A stretch of 64,000 nt of DNA from Pseudomonas helvetica. Its GTDB lineage: Bacteria > Pseudomonadota > Gammaproteobacteria > Pseudomonadales > Pseudomonadaceae. Numbering within the stretch: position 1 is the first letter of the stretch; each line of letters starts with the position of its first letter. A model generated the notes under the pieces. It had not been told where the DNA came from. It did not search any database and saw only the letters and a program-made list of their open reading frames with translations. This document shows, one piece after another, positions 10,498 to 20,323 of this stretch. The stretch is taken from assembly GCF_039908645.1 (NCBI RefSeq), contig NZ_CP150917.1, forward strand, positions 4,351,501 through 4,415,500, in the 5' to 3' direction. The position numbers were made by a program, and so were the translations under genes.

Positions 10498-11508
10498 CTA
10501 AAGCAACAAATCCTCGAGGCGACCGTGAAGCCGCTGCGGGAGGTTCTCCTGAATCTCGATCAAGGCGCGCTGAATGGCACTCTGGAAGCCCTGTACACCG
10601 GCCGAACCGTGACTTTTAACGACGATCCCCTGCAAACCGAGGAAGCTTGCGCCATTATGTCGCGCAGGCGCCAGATCAGCCTGTAGACGCTTCATCAGCG
10701 GCAACGCCAGAGCCCCGACCATTCTCGATGCCAGGTTTTGCTTGAACAACGCCTCGATCCGCCCGGCGATCATGGTCGCCAGCCCTTCGCTGGATTTGAG
10801 CAGGATATTGCCGACAAAACCGTCGCAAACCACCACGTCAGCCTCGCCACGGTACAAGCCATCACCTTCGACGAAGCCGATGTAATTCAGCCCGCGAGCG
10901 TTTTGCAGCAGCGTCGCCGCCAGCTTGACCTGTTGATTGCCCTTGATGTCTTCCGTGCCGATGTTCAGCAATGCGACCTTCGGCCGAGCAATGCCCAAGG
11001 TTTCAGCCGCCACCGAGCCCATCACCGCGAACTGGAACAGGTGCTCGGCACTGCAATCGACATTCGCCCCCAGATCGAGCAACTGGCAATAACCGCGCTG
11101 CGTCGGGATCGCCGCCACCATGGCCGGTCTATCGATACCCGGCAAGGTCTTGAGCACATAACGCGACAACGCCATCAGCGCACCGGTATTGCCGGCACTG
11201 ACACAGGCCTGAACCTTGCCATCACGCAACAACTCAAGCGCAACCCGCATCGAGGAGTCCGGCTTGCCACGCAGGGCCTGGGAAGGCTTTTCATCCATGC
11301 CAATCACATCGCTGGCCGGCACAATCGTCAGGCGCGCGCGATCCACAGCCGACTGGCTGGCGATCAATTCTTCTAAAAGGGAGGGTTGACCGACGAGGGT
11401 CAGGTGCAGCGAGGGCGTAGCAGACAGACAAGCAAGGCTGGCCTGAACAATGCTGCGGGGACCGAAGTCCCCGCCCATTGCGTCAATCGCGATGACTTGA
11501 GCGGACAA
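10498..11508 (-). CDS. plsX: Phosphate acyltransferase PlsX
   Basis: Makes acyl-phosphate from acyl-ACP for phospholipid synthesis, as a peripheral membrane protein. The 336-residue product starts '[13 protein letters not shown]', the PlsX signature, and contains '[12 protein letters not shown]' and '[14 protein letters not shown]'. It starts 3 bp after rpmF. The 126 bp between plsX and fabD show no strong terminator, so co-transcription with fabD is plausible. Confidence 0.96.
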   Translation of the reverse strand: MSAQVIAIDAMGGDFGPRSIVQASLACLSATPSLHLTLVGQPSLLEELIASQSAVDRARLTIVPASDVIGMDEKPSQALRGKPDSSMRVALELLRDGKVQACVSAGNTGALMALSRYVLKTLPGIDRPAMVAAIPTQRGYCQLLDLGANVDCSAEHLFQFAVMGSVAAETLGIARPKVALLNIGTEDIKGNQQVKLAATLLQNARGLNYIGFVEGDGLYRGEADVVVCDGFVGNILLKSSEGLATMIAGRIEALFKQNLASRMVGALALPLMKRLQADLAPARHNGASFLGLQGIVVKSHGSAGVQGFQSAIQRALIEIQENLPQRLHGRLEDLLL

Positions 11509-11511
11509 GGA

Positions 11512-11694
11512 TTACTCGTCAGCGCCCTTGTCGATCACTTTACGGCCACGGTATACGCCTTCTGGCGATACGTGGTGACGCAGGTGAACTTCACCAGTGG
11601 TCTTTTCTACGGACAGGGTGCTTGCCTCGAGAGCATCGTGCGAACGACGCATGTCACGGGCGGAGCGGGATTTTTTGTTCTGCTGAACAGCCAT
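11512..11694 (-). CDS. rpmF: 50S ribosomal protein L32
   Basis: A 60-residue basic ribosomal protein starting '[20 protein letters not shown]', the conserved N-terminus of L32. The zinc cysteines found in some L32 proteins are absent, as usual for the Pseudomonas form. It lies between yceD and plsX, an order shared with E. coli. Confidence 0.97.
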
Positions 11695-11707
11695 AATTGA
11701 TTAACTC

Positions 11708-12235
11708 CTAAACGTTTGGGTCACGCTTTAACTGCGCCAATACACTGAACGGGTTGGACCGCGTTACCTCGTCCTCGCTCGGTTCGGGCTCATCGAGACC
11801 CGCCGGCTGCTGGCATTCTTCCGGATGATGAGCAGGCACAATGGGCAAGGCGAGCAGAAGCTCCTCCTCGATCAGTGACTGCAGATCCAAAGGATCTTCG
11901 CCCAGTTCCAGCACGTCATAACCTTTCGGCAACGACTGGGTATTCGCACCCTCCTTCACCACAGCATAACTGCATTCGCTGTGAATCGGCAGGGTGACCA
12001 GCTCAAGACAACGCTGGCAAACCATTTTGACTTCGGTGTCGATAAAACTGTGGATAACCACAGATTTACGTTCATCTCGTTCAAAAACGAATTTAGCCTG
12101 CACCGTACCGACAGTGTCGGAAAGCGGGTCGCAGAGTCTCTCCAAATCGGCCAGCAGCATTTCACCTTGAAGGGTGGTGCCACGATCAGCCAATTTGCGC
12201 GGGTCAACGTGAGGTGGAATCGGGTCATTCAACAT
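11708..12235 (-). CDS. yceD: YceD family protein (DUF177), 23S rRNA accumulation factor
   Basis: A 175-residue DUF177 protein with the conserved 'MVCQRCLE' and 'DLLDLQSLIEEELLLALP'-type segments (seen here as 'DPLDLQSLIEEELLLA'). The family is linked to 23S rRNA accumulation and ribosome assembly, which fits co-transcription with rpmF. The start at 12235 agrees with my memory of PA2971. It is notable because a near-consensus promoter ends only 10 bp upstream, which implies a transcript with almost no leader. Confidence 0.9.
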   Translation of the reverse strand: MLNDPIPPHVDPRKLADRGTTLQGEMLLADLERLCDPLSDTVGTVQAKFVFERDERKSVVIHSFIDTEVKMVCQRCLELVTLPIHSECSYAVVKEGANTQSLPKGYDVLELGEDPLDLQSLIEEELLLALPIVPAHHPEECQQPAGLDEPEPSEDEVTRSNPFSVLAQLKRDPNV

Positions 12236-12244
12236 AGGCGCAGC

Positions 12245-12272
12245 ATTATAGGGATGCCCCCAGCCATGTCAA
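12245..12272 (-). promoter_or_regulatory. Strong sigma-70 promoter of the yceD-rpmF-plsX operon
   Basis: On the minus strand TTGACA (12267-12272) and TATAAT (12245-12250) are both perfect consensus hexamers with a 16 bp spacer. Transcription should start near 12238, only two to five bases before the yceD ATG. Confidence 0.85.
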
Positions 12273-12340
12273 AGGAAATTCAGTCCTGTCCGTCACTTGG
12301 AAGCCCCGCTAGAATTTGCGACTGACTTTTGGAGAGCCGT

Positions 12341-12919
12341 ATGCTGCCTTTATTACTTGCTTCAAGCTCGGTCTATCGCCGCGAATTGCTGACCCGCTTG
12401 CAACTGCCATTTACCTGCAGCTCACCGGATATCGACGAAAGCCATCAACCGGAAGAACCAGCCATCGAACTGGTAAAACGCCTGGCCCGCGAAAAAGCCC
12501 AGGCGCTGGCCGGCAGTCATCCCGCCCATTTGATTATCGGCTCGGACCAAGTCGCCGTGCTCGACGGACGGATTATTGGCAAACCCCACACGTTCGAGAA
12601 GGCTCGCGATCAATTATTGGCCGCCAGCGGCGCCAGCGTGACCTTCCTGACCGGCCTGGCGGTGCTCAACAGCCAGACCGGCCATTGCCAGCTCGACTGC
12701 ATCCCCTTCACCGTACACATGCGCACACTGGATCAGGCACACATTGAACGCTACCTGCGCGCCGAACAGCCCTACGACTGCGCTGGCAGCTTCAAGGCCG
12801 AAGGATTGGGTGTGAGCCTGTTTCAAAGCACCGAAGGCCCCGACGCCACGAGCCTGGTCGGCCTGCCGCTGATTCGCCTGGTGGACATGCTGCTGGCTGA
12901 AGGCGTGCAGATTCCCTGA
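12341..12919 (+). CDS. Maf-family nucleotide pyrophosphatase (YceF type)
   Basis: A house-cleaning nucleotide pyrophosphatase of 192 residues. The N-terminal 'LLLASSSVYRRELLTRL' matches the Maf signature SxxR, and 'LIIGSDQVAVLDG' and 'YDCAGSFKAEGLG' are typical. The form SSxxRRELL, and its place beside yceD-rpmF, point to the YceF branch, for which 7-methyl-GTP is the known substrate. ATG at 12341 has GGAGAG five bases upstream and was preferred to an upstream TTG. It is divergent from yceD, with the two starts 105 bp apart. Confidence 0.92.
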   Translation: MLPLLLASSSVYRRELLTRLQLPFTCSSPDIDESHQPEEPAIELVKRLAREKAQALAGSHPAHLIIGSDQVAVLDGRIIGKPHTFEKARDQLLAASGASVTFLTGLAVLNSQTGHCQLDCIPFTVHMRTLDQAHIERYLRAEQPYDCAGSFKAEGLGVSLFQSTEGPDATSLVGLPLIRLVDMLLAEGVQIP

Positions 12920-12933
12920 GGCTACGACCTTTC

Positions 12934-12966
12934 AAAAAAAACCGGCCTCGCAGGCCGGTTTTTTTA
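12934..12966. terminator. Bidirectional terminator between maf and sppA
   Basis: Perfect arms AACCGGCCT (12940-12948) and AGGCCGGTT (12952-12960) are flanked by an A tract on the left and a T tract on the right, so it can stop both convergent genes. Confidence 0.92.
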
Positions 12967-12979
12967 TATTGCGCGACGA

Positions 12980-13969
12980 TCAGCGCAATGCCGGCCCATG
13001 AAAGCCCATCCACATCGCCAACTGCTCAGCCACGCTGGCGCCGAGTTTTTTCGAGAAGCGGTCGAACGCCGACTCTTGAATCGTGAAGTCGACCAGCTCT
13101 TTCTCGCCGATTACGTCACGCGCCACCGAACTGGCACTGCCCAAACCATCGATCAAGCCCAATGGCAGCGCCTGCTCGCCCGACCAGACCAGTCCGGAGA
13201 ACAACTCCGGATGCTCTTTGTCTTTCAAGCGGTCGCCGCGGCCCTTTTTGACACTGGCGATAAACTGCTGGTGAGTGGTATCCAGCACACCCTGCCAGAA
13301 CTTGATCTCATCCGGCTTTTCCGGCTGGAACGGATCGAGGAACGACTTATGCTCGCCGGACGTATAGGTCCGACGCTCGACACCAAGTTTTTCCATGGTC
13401 CCGACAAACCCGTAACCGGCCGCCGTCACGCCAATCGAACCCACCAGGCTCGCCTTGTCGGCGTAGATCTGGTCCGCCGCACTGGCGATGTAGTACGCCC
13501 CCGAAGCCCCCAGATCGGAAATCACTGCATACACCTTGATCGCCGGATGCAGGGCACGCAGACGACCAATCTCATCGTAGACATAACCCGACTGCACCGG
13601 ACTGCCGCCCGGACTGTTGATTCGCAGCACGATGCCCTTGACCTTCGGATCTTCGAACGCGGCGCGCAAACCGCCGACAATGTTGTCGGCACTGGCCGAT
13701 TCCTTGTCGGCAATCATCCCGGTTATTTCGATCAACGCCGTGTAGCTCGACCCGCGAGTCGCGCTTTTTTCGATATCCATCAGCGGAGTAAAGAGGATCA
13801 ACGCGATGAGCAGATAAACAAAGGTCAGCAGCTTGAAAAAAATCCCCCAACGCCGCGAGCGACGCTGCTCCTGCACTCCCGCAAGCAGGGTTTTCTCAAG
13901 CAGCTTCCAGCTCTTGTCTTCGCCATCTTCGGCACTGGCCTTGGCTGGCGCCTTCCATTCGTCGGTCAT
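12980..13969 (-). CDS. sppA: Signal peptide peptidase SppA, short form (S49 family)
   Basis: A membrane-bound serine protease that degrades cleaved signal peptides. A transmembrane anchor spans about residues 40-62 (FFKLLTFVYLLIALILF). The catalytic Ser lies in 'DLGASGAYYIASAADQI', and a lysine of the S49 dyad is probably in 'SGEHKSFLDPF'. The 329-residue form corresponds to the half-length SppA, not the tandem-domain E. coli form. ATG at 13969 was chosen over a GTG nine bases upstream because the G-rich stretch at that GTG serves as its ribosome binding site. Confidence 0.9.
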   Translation of the reverse strand: MTDEWKAPAKASAEDGEDKSWKLLEKTLLAGVQEQRRSRRWGIFFKLLTFVYLLIALILFTPLMDIEKSATRGSSYTALIEITGMIADKESASADNIVGGLRAAFEDPKVKGIVLRINSPGGSPVQSGYVYDEIGRLRALHPAIKVYAVISDLGASGAYYIASAADQIYADKASLVGSIGVTAAGYGFVGTMEKLGVERRTYTSGEHKSFLDPFQPEKPDEIKFWQGVLDTTHQQFIASVKKGRGDRLKDKEHPELFSGLVWSGEQALPLGLIDGLGSASSVARDVIGEKELVDFTIQESAFDRFSKKLGASVAEQLAMWMGFHGPALR

Positions 13970-13990
13970 TCCATCCACCCCAACAAAAAC

Positions 13991-14653
13991 TTAATTGGCC
14001 CGCTGACCCAGCCAGGCGTGCAATTGCGAAAAATGATCAATGGCCAGGCGCGGTTCGAACACGCGCAAGGCTTCCATCGATTGAGCACCATAGCTGACGG
14101 CAACCGAATCCATCCCGGCGTTGCGCGCCATCTGCAGATCGAACGACGAATCCCCCACCATCAACGCCTGCTCAGGGCGGACGTCGCAATGGGCGAGAAT
14201 CTGTTCGAGCATCAGCGGATGCGGCTTGCTGGCGGTTTCATCGGCGGCGCGAGTGATATCGAAATAATCCTCCCAACCGTGGGACTTCAGCACACGATCC
14301 AGCCCGCGACGCGCTTTGCCGGTAGCCACCGCCAGGTGATAACCCTCGGCACGAAACGCCTCAAGCGACTCGACAACACCGTCAAACAACGGCGAAGGCA
14401 CGGCCTCCGAGGCGATGTAGTGATCCGCATAGTGCTGACGGAATGCCACCAGCTCGTCATCGCCAATTTCCGGATACAGCGTGCGAATTGCTTCGGGCAG
14501 CCCCAGGCCGATGATGCCTTTGACAGCAAGATCATCACGTAACTGAAAACCGGATCGCTGCGACGCCACATGCATCGCCTCGACAATCCGACCAATGGAG
14601 TCGGCCAACGTGCCGTCCCAATCGAAAATCAGCAACTTGTAATCAGGGTGCAC
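13991..14653 (-). CDS. HAD-superfamily hydrolase (phosphoglycolate phosphatase-like)
   Basis: A 220-residue HAD enzyme with motif I '[13 protein letters not shown]' (nucleophile Asp and the following Asp), motif II 'VATGK', a lysine motif III 'TASKPHP' and motif IV '[12 protein letters not shown]'. The alpha-helical cap matches the Gph/PGMB group. The substrate cannot be read from the sequence. It overlaps the 3' end of rluC by 11 nt, so the pair is likely translationally coupled, and sppA follows after 21 bp. Confidence 0.9.
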   Translation of the reverse strand: MHPDYKLLIFDWDGTLADSIGRIVEAMHVASQRSGFQLRDDLAVKGIIGLGLPEAIRTLYPEIGDDELVAFRQHYADHYIASEAVPSPLFDGVVESLEAFRAEGYHLAVATGKARRGLDRVLKSHGWEDYFDITRAADETASKPHPLMLEQILAHCDVRPEQALMVGDSSFDLQMARNAGMDSVAVSYGAQSMEALRVFEPRLAIDHFSQLHAWLGQRAN

Positions 14654-15602
14654 TCAGGCGCTCCACGGTCTTGGCCCACATTTCATCCACCGGCGCCTGA
14701 AGCTTGAGCTCACCACCATCAGGCAGCGACACAGTCAGCATATAGGCATGGAGAAACAGGCGCTTGCCGCCCAGATCGCGAATCTCTTTGCTGAAGTCGT
14801 CATCGCCGTACTTGGTGTCGCCAGCGATGCAGTGCCCGGCGTGCAAGGTGTGGACGCGAATCTGGTGAGTCCGGCCGGTGATCGGTTTGGCTTCGATCAG
14901 GGTGGCAAAGTCGCCAAAGCGACGCAGGACCTTGAACACGGTCACGGACTCCTTGCCCTCCTCCTCGTCGACCTCGACCATGCGTTCGCCGGAGCGCAGA
15001 TTGCTCTTGCCCAGCGGCGCACGGACTTGCTTGATCGAGGCAGCCCAGTTACCGCGGACCAGCGCCATATAGCGCTTATCGACACCATCGCCGCGCAATG
15101 CCGTGTGCAAGTGACGCAGCATGCTGCGTTTTTTGGCGATCATCAGCAGGCCGGAGGTGTCACGATCGAGACGGTGAACCAGCTCAAGCTCCTTGCAATC
15201 CGGACGCAACTGACGAAAGGCTTCGATCACGCCGTAATTCAAGCCGCTGCCGCCGTGAACAGCGATGCCGCAAGGCTTGTTGATCACGATCAGCGCCTTG
15301 TCTTCGAAGACAATCGAGGCTTCGAGTCGCTGCAACAACCCTTGCGCCAATGGCACAGGCTCGTCGCGCTCCGGCACACGCACCGGCGGCACGCGCACGA
15401 TGTCGCCCGCCTGCAGCTTGTATTCGGGCTTGATCCGACCTTTGTTCACACGCACTTCGCCTTTACGCAAAATGCGGTAAATCAAGGTCTTGGGCACGCC
15501 TTTGAGCCGAGCAAGAAGGAAGTTATCAATACGTTGGCCGGCATATTCCGGCGAGACCTCCAGCAGTTGTACGCTTGGGGTCGAGGGGGCAGTAGTCGTC
15601 AT
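14643..15602 (-). CDS. rluC: 23S rRNA pseudouridine synthase RluC
   Basis: Forms pseudouridine at three 23S rRNA positions in the E. coli enzyme. The N-terminal S4 RNA-binding domain occupies about residues 20-80 ('[23 protein letters not shown]'). The catalytic domain carries Asp in '[18 protein letters not shown]' and ends with 'GRTHQIRVH'. The 319 residues are standard. It is divergent from rne, as in many gamma-proteobacteria, where the close pairing is conserved. Confidence 0.95.
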   Translation of the reverse strand: MTTTAPSTPSVQLLEVSPEYAGQRIDNFLLARLKGVPKTLIYRILRKGEVRVNKGRIKPEYKLQAGDIVRVPPVRVPERDEPVPLAQGLLQRLEASIVFEDKALIVINKPCGIAVHGGSGLNYGVIEAFRQLRPDCKELELVHRLDRDTSGLLMIAKKRSMLRHLHTALRGDGVDKRYMALVRGNWAASIKQVRAPLGKSNLRSGERMVEVDEEEGKESVTVFKVLRRFGDFATLIEAKPITGRTHQIRVHTLHAGHCIAGDTKYGDDDFSKEIRDLGGKRLFLHAYMLTVSLPDGGELKLQAPVDEMWAKTVERLSAP

Positions 15603-15631
15603 GCCGCGAATGATAACAATTTTTTATGGAA

Positions 15632-15660
15632 TTGAAGCACTTAATCATTGCTGCTATAGT
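15632..15660 (+). promoter_or_regulatory. Sigma-70 promoter of rne
   Basis: TTGAAG (15632-15637), a 17 bp spacer and TATAGT (15655-15660) form a good promoter directed at rne. Transcription should start near 15667, so the leader is about 675 nt. Confidence 0.75.
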
Positions 15661-15666
15661 CGCGAA

Positions 15667-16342
15667 CGCCGCCAAAAGCGGCCTGGACAGAGGACAAACG
15701 GCAAATTGCCGGCCCTGACCAACGCAATTCATCAGGACGCGAGGCCGTCCTACGGGGCTTTCGCAACGATTGGAAGGTTTGTGATTGTAACAAGCGCAGG
15801 TGACATGAGGCCTGAAGCGAGCGCAGCAACAGAGTAACCACTCGTCTGATGCGCCGATATTTACGGCCAGTTCACAAAGTGCAGTCAGTCCCGAACCAGC
15901 CCTTGAGCGAGTGCTTCGGAAACAACGCCTGTTACAAGCTGAGTACCAGCAAAACAGCTGACACCCAGTCTTGTGTAGCCATGAGCGTGAACTCCCCATT
16001 GGAGAACACGGTAAATGCCAACCCGCTGCGGATTCTGCGCGCGGCAGCACCCGAATTATCAGGGATACGTGTAGGGTGGAGATGCACAACCGTCGGACTG
16101 TGTAGCACTAGGCTTATATTTAGACGCTTCATCTCGTCCACAGTCGCCGGTTGATTCCTCCTCCTGACTGAGTGCTTAAGTAGCCACAGCAAGCAGGACG
16201 CGTACGTCGCGACTCCGGCCCAATTGGTCGAACCTCGCTAGACACTGGAGTGGCCAACCACTCCTGACGCACCTGACACCGACCGTGAGAAGTCGTGTGT
16301 GCCGAACGCCGTTTCCGGCAGCCCGGAAACCGACGGTACTAC
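15667..16342 (+). promoter_or_regulatory. Long 5' leader of rne with several hairpins
   Basis: No gene is apparent in this stretch. Visible hairpins are GCCGC-CAAAA-GCGGC at about 15668-15682, GGAGTGG-CCAA-CCACTCC at 16247-16264, and GTTTCCGG-CAGC-CCGGAAAC at 16311-16330, only 12 bases before the rne start. In E. coli the long rne leader binds RNase E and triggers decay of its own message. The same role here is an inference from length and position; I see no sequence identity to the enterobacterial leader. Confidence 0.6.
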
Positions 16343-19300
16343 ATGAAAAGAATGCTGATTAACGCAACTCAACCCGAAGAGTTGCGTGTTGCACTGGTAG
16401 ATGGCCAGCGCCTCTACGACCTGGACATCGAGTCCGGTGCACGCGAGCAGAAGAAGGCCAACATCTATAAAGGCCGGATTACTCGCATCGAACCAAGCCT
16501 TGAGGCTGCCTTTGTCGATTTCGGCTCTGAGCGCCACGGCTTCCTGCCCCTCAAAGAAATCTCCCGCGAATACTTCAAGAAAGCCCCTGAAGGCCGCGTC
16601 AACATCAAGGACGTCCTGAGCGAAGGCCAGGAAGTCATCGTTCAGGTCGAAAAAGAAGAACGTGGCAACAAGGGCGCCGCCCTCACCACCTTCATCAGCC
16701 TGGCCGGTCGTTACCTGGTATTGATGCCGAACAACCCGCGTGCCGGCGGTATCTCCCGTCGCATCGAAGGTGAAGAGCGCAACGAACTGCGTGAAGCCCT
16801 GAACGGCCTGGTTGCCCCGGCTGACATGGGGCTGATCGTGCGCACTGCCGGCCTTGGCCGCAGCAGCGAAGAAATGCAGTGGGACCTCGATTACCTGCTG
16901 CAACTGTGGACCGCCATCAAAGAAGCCTCGCTGGATCGTTCCGCGCCATTCCTGATCTATCAGGAAAGCAACGTGATCATCCGTGCGATCCGCGACTATC
17001 TGCGCCAGGACATCGGCGAAGTGCTGATCGACAGCGTTGAAGCCCAGGACGAAGCCCTGACCTTCATCCGCCAGGTGATGCCGCAGTACGCCAGCAAGAT
17101 CAAGCTGTACGAAGACAGCGTTCCGCTGTTCAACCGTTTCCAGATCGAAAGCCAGATCGAGACCGCTTTCCAGCGCGTCGTTGAACTGCCTTCCGGCGGC
17201 TCCATCGTTATCGATCCGACCGAAGCCCTGGTGTCCATCGACATCAACTCGGCGCGCGCCACCAAAGGCAGTGATATCGAAGAAACCGCCCTGCAGACCA
17301 ACCTTGAAGCTGCCGAAGAAATCGCCCGTCAGTTGCGCCTGCGCGACATCGGCGGCCTGATCGTCATCGACTTCATCGACATGACCCCTGCCAAGAACCA
17401 GCGCGCCGTGGAAGAGAAAGTCCGCGAATGCCTGGAAGCCGACCGCGCTCGCGTGCAAGTCGGTCGCATCTCGCGCTTCGGCCTGCTGGAAATGTCCCGT
17501 CAGCGCCTGCGCCCATCGCTGGGCGAAAGCAGCGGCATCGTCTGCCCTCGCTGCAACGGCACCGGCATCATCCGTGACGTTGAATCGCTGTCGCTGGCGA
17601 TCCTGCGCCTGATCGAAGAAGAAGCCCTGAAAGACCGCACTGCCGAAGTTCGCGCACAAGTGCCGATCCCGGTCGCTGCGTTCCTGCTGAACGAAAAACG
17701 CAACTCGATCACCAAGATCGAACTGCGCACCCGTGCCCGCATCGTCATCCTGCCGAACGATCACCTCGAAACGCCGCACTTCGAAGTTCAGCGTCTGCGC
17801 GATGACAGCCCGGAAGCCCACATCAACCAGTCCAGCTACGAAATCGCTGCTGCCGCTGCTGAAGTGGAAGAAGTTCAACCGGCCGCCGCCACCCGCACCC
17901 TGGTTCGCCAGGAAGCCGCCGTGAAAACCGCTCCAGCCCGCGCCAACGCTCCGGTTCCGACCGAAGTCGTTGCCGCTCCGGTCGCAGCGCCAGAGCCAAG
18001 CCTGTTCAAAGGCCTGGTGAAATCGCTGGTGAGCCTGTTCGCCACCAAGGAAGAGCCTGCTGCTCCGGTTGTGGTTGAAAAACCAGCCGCCGAGCGTCCG
18101 GCACGCAACGAAGAGCGTCGTAACGGTCGTCAGCAGAGCCGCAACCGTAACGGTCGCCGCGATGAAGAACGCAAGCCACGCGAAGAGCGCGCCCCTCGTG
18201 AAGAACGCGCACCGCGCGAGCCTCGTGAAGAGCGTCAACCACGCGAAGCCCGCGAAGAGACTCCAGCAGTCGCTCGCGAAGAACGCGCACCGCGTCCACC
18301 GCGTGAAGAGCGCGCACCACGCGCCCCTCGTGAAGACCGCAAACCACGTGGCGAGCGTGAAGAGCGCCCGGTTCGTGAACTGCGTGAACCTCTGGATGCC
18401 GCGCCAGCCGCTGCCGCCGCTGTAACGGCTGTTGCTGAAGAGCGTCCGGCTCGTCAGCCACGTGAAGAGCGCGCTCCACGCCCACCGCGTGAAGAACGTC
18501 AACCACGTGCCGAACAAGCCGCTGCCGCCGTTGCTGAAGAAGAGCTGCCAACCAGCGAAGAGCAACTGCAGGAAGATGGCCAGGACAACGCCGAAGGCGA
18601 TCGTCCACGCCGCCGTTCCCGTGGTCAGCGTCGTCGCAGCAACCGTCGCGAGCGTCAACGCGATGCCAACGGCAACGTGATCGAAGGCTCGGAAGAGTCC
18701 GAAACCAGCGAAGAGCCAACAAGCGCCGAACTGGCTGCCGGCCTGGCCGTTACCGCCGCTGTTGCCAGCACTGTGATCAGCGCTCCTGCTGAAGCTCAGG
18801 CTCATCAGCAAGCTGAACGCGCGACTACTGCCGTGACTGAAGAAGCTGTTCAGAAAGTGGCTCAGGTTGAAGCGCCAGTCGTGGAAGCCACCACCCCGGT
18901 CGAAGTGCCAGTCGCTCCTGCCGTTGAAGTAGCTCCAGTTCGTGAAGCACAGCCTGAAGTTCACGCGGCTGTTGAACCAGCCGTAGTTGTCGAACAGCCA
19001 GTAGTCGTTGCAGAGCCTGTGGTTGAAGCCCCGGTCGCTGAAAAAGCGCCTGAGGTTCGCGAAGAGCAAACTGCGTTCAACTGGGTTGCAGAAACCGCAG
19101 CTGTCGAAGCTCCAGCGCCAGTCGCTGAAGCCCCGGCTGTTGTTGCCGAGCCTGCTCCAGTGGTTGAAGCTCCGGTTGTCGCCGAAGTGGCTGCACCGGT
19201 TGTCGAAGCCGCCCCGGTCAGCGCCCTGACGCCAAGCGGCCGCGCGCCAAACGACCCACGTGAAGTGCGTCGCCGCAAGCGTGAAGCCGAGCGCCTGCAG

Positions 19301-19519
19301 AAGGAAGCCGAACTGGCTGCCGCTGCTGCACCGGTTGCTGCTGTCGAGCCTGCTCCGGTTGTTGCTGAAGTCGTCGAGGCAGCCCCTGCCCCGGCCGCCG
19401 AAGTGACTGCCGAGCCTGCTGCCCCAACCATCGACGAAAACCTGCGTTCCGTCGAAGAAGTGGTAGAGCACAAACCTGAGGCCCTGGAAAAAGAACACGA
19501 GCCTAAACCGCTCGCCTGA
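16343..19519 (+). CDS. rne: Ribonuclease E
   Basis: The essential endoribonuclease and scaffold of the RNA degradosome, 1058 residues. The catalytic half contains the S1 domain (around residues 35-120), the DNase I-like Asp residues in '[13 protein letters not shown]' and '[15 protein letters not shown]', and the zinc link 'CPRCNGTG'. The C-terminal half is disordered: an arginine/glutamate/proline-rich zone of 'REERAPREE' repeats (about 18160-18560), then long Val/Ala/Pro/Glu repeats ('[19 protein letters not shown]'). These resemble RNA-binding and partner-binding segments. ATG at 16343 gives the conserved '[17 protein letters not shown]' start; there is no strong ribosome binding site. Confidence 0.97.
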   Translation: MKRMLINATQPEELRVALVDGQRLYDLDIESGAREQKKANIYKGRITRIEPSLEAAFVDFGSERHGFLPLKEISREYFKKAPEGRVNIKDVLSEGQEVIVQVEKEERGNKGAALTTFISLAGRYLVLMPNNPRAGGISRRIEGEERNELREALNGLVAPADMGLIVRTAGLGRSSEEMQWDLDYLLQLWTAIKEASLDRSAPFLIYQESNVIIRAIRDYLRQDIGEVLIDSVEAQDEALTFIRQVMPQYASKIKLYEDSVPLFNRFQIESQIETAFQRVVELPSGGSIVIDPTEALVSIDINSARATKGSDIEETALQTNLEAAEEIARQLRLRDIGGLIVIDFIDMTPAKNQRAVEEKVRECLEADRARVQVGRISRFGLLEMSRQRLRPSLGESSGIVCPRCNGTGIIRDVESLSLAILRLIEEEALKDRTAEVRAQVPIPVAAFLLNEKRNSITKIELRTRARIVILPNDHLETPHFEVQRLRDDSPEAHINQSSYEIAAAAAEVEEVQPAAATRTLVRQEAAVKTAPARANAPVPTEVVAAPVAAPEPSLFKGLVKSLVSLFATKEEPAAPVVVEKPAAERPARNEERRNGRQQSRNRNGRRDEERKPREERAPREERAPREPREERQPREAREETPAVAREERAPRPPREERAPRAPREDRKPRGEREERPVRELREPLDAAPAAAAAVTAVAEERPARQPREERAPRPPREERQPRAEQAAAAVAEEELPTSEEQLQEDGQDNAEGDRPRRRSRGQRRRSNRRERQRDANGNVIEGSEESETSEEPTSAELAAGLAVTAAVASTVISAPAEAQAHQQAERATTAVTEEAVQKVAQVEAPVVEATTPVEVPVAPAVEVAPVREAQPEVHAAVEPAVVVEQPVVVAEPVVEAPVAEKAPEVREEQTAFNWVAETAAVEAPAPVAEAPAVVAEPAPVVEAPVVAEVAAPVVEAAPVSALTPSGRAPNDPREVRRRKREAERLQKEAELAAAAAPVAAVEPAPVVAEVVEAAPAPAAEVTAEPAAPTIDENLRSVEEVVEHKPEALEKEHEPKPLA

Positions 19520-19533
19520 TTCCATCAGCCACT

Positions 19534-19571
19534 AAAAAGCCCCGCCTGGTAACCCAGGCGGGGCTTTTTTA
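19534..19571 (+). terminator. Intrinsic terminator of rne
   Basis: Twelve-base arms AGCCCCGCCTGG (19538-19549) and CCAGGCGGGGCT (19554-19565) are followed by TTTTTT. Confidence 0.95.
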
Positions 19572-19606
19572 TGCCTGCGGTGAAGCAGGCCTACCGCGTT
19601 ATCGTT

Positions 19607-19698
19607 CATCGAGGGCAAGCCTTGCTCCTACAGTTTTATGTCGACCTGTGATGATGCGAAGGACACATGACTTGTAGGAGCAAGGCTTACCCTCGATG
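19607..19698. repeat. REP inverted pair (REPIN-like)
   Basis: Two 26 bp arms, 19607-19632 and 19673-19698, are inverted copies of the Pseudomonas REP consensus (GTAGGAGCAAGGCTTGCCC...) with one mismatch. The spacer is 40 bp. Such elements are spread by REP-associated tyrosine transposases and lie between genes. Confidence 0.88.
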
Positions 19699-19717
19699 GC
19701 AATCTGTCAGGCGACAC

Positions 19718-20323
19718 CTACTGAAAGATCAACGCCTCAGGCACATCCACATCCCACAACACGCCCGGATCCTCCACCGTCACCTCAACCACTTTCACCG
19801 AGGCAAACAGCGGCTTGGCCCCACGGTCGCCGGACAACGCCATCAACGCGGCACCCAACGAACGCCCAAATCCTACCGGATGCCCAAACTCGCCACCCTG
19901 CACCGGCACACTGATCGTATCGAGTGCAATCCCCTCGACAATCCGCTCAATACTCGACGGCAAGATAAACGGCATATCGCCCAACACCACCAGCCAGCCA
20001 TCCAGCGCCGGGCACGCAGCGACCGCCGCCGCAATGCTGTCGCCCATGCCCGCCGACGCCAGCAACAGCACCTGGCAACCATAAGCCCGGGCCAGCCGTG
20101 CAACCTCTGGACGATCCGGCGTCGTCACCAACAACCGGGTGTCCACGCCCTTCGGCAGATTGCGCAGCACCTGCTCGATCACCGGTCGCACAATGCCGTC
20201 GCGCCCTTCGCACATCGCCAGCAACTTGTCCTGGTCGGCACCCGCCACTTGTCGATAACGACTGCCCTGCCCCGCCGCAAGAATGATCGCGCCCAGCTTC
20301 ATACCCTGTTCAACGCTGCGCAT
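19718..20323 (-). CDS. MobA-like nucleotidyltransferase, probable molybdenum cofactor cytidylyltransferase
   Basis: A 201-residue NTP transferase with 'GAIILAAGQGSRYR' at the N-terminus (the G-rich NTP-binding loop) and 'LVVLGDMPFI' (metal-binding GDMP). This pattern is that of MocA/MobA-like enzymes that attach CMP to the molybdopterin cofactor. Xanthine dehydrogenase-family enzymes need that cofactor form. Its start overlaps the stop of the molybdenum subunit gene (TGATG), which supports a dedicated role in maturing that enzyme. An alternative start lies at 20302 (194 residues). Confidence 0.82.
   Translation of the reverse strand: MRSVEQGMKLGAIILAAGQGSRYRQVAGADQDKLLAMCEGRDGIVRPVIEQVLRNLPKGVDTRLLVTTPDRPEVARLARAYGCQVLLLASAGMGDSIAAAVAACPALDGWLVVLGDMPFILPSSIERIVEGIALDTISVPVQGGEFGHPVGFGRSLGAALMALSGDRGAKPLFASVKVVEVTVEDPGVLWDVDVPEALIFQ

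Noticed and set aside
16238..19525. A 1095-codon frame on the minus strand opposite rne
   Set aside because: It mirrors the strong codon bias of rne, has no plausible protein features (Phe/Gly/Arg/Trp-rich), and rne is certain.
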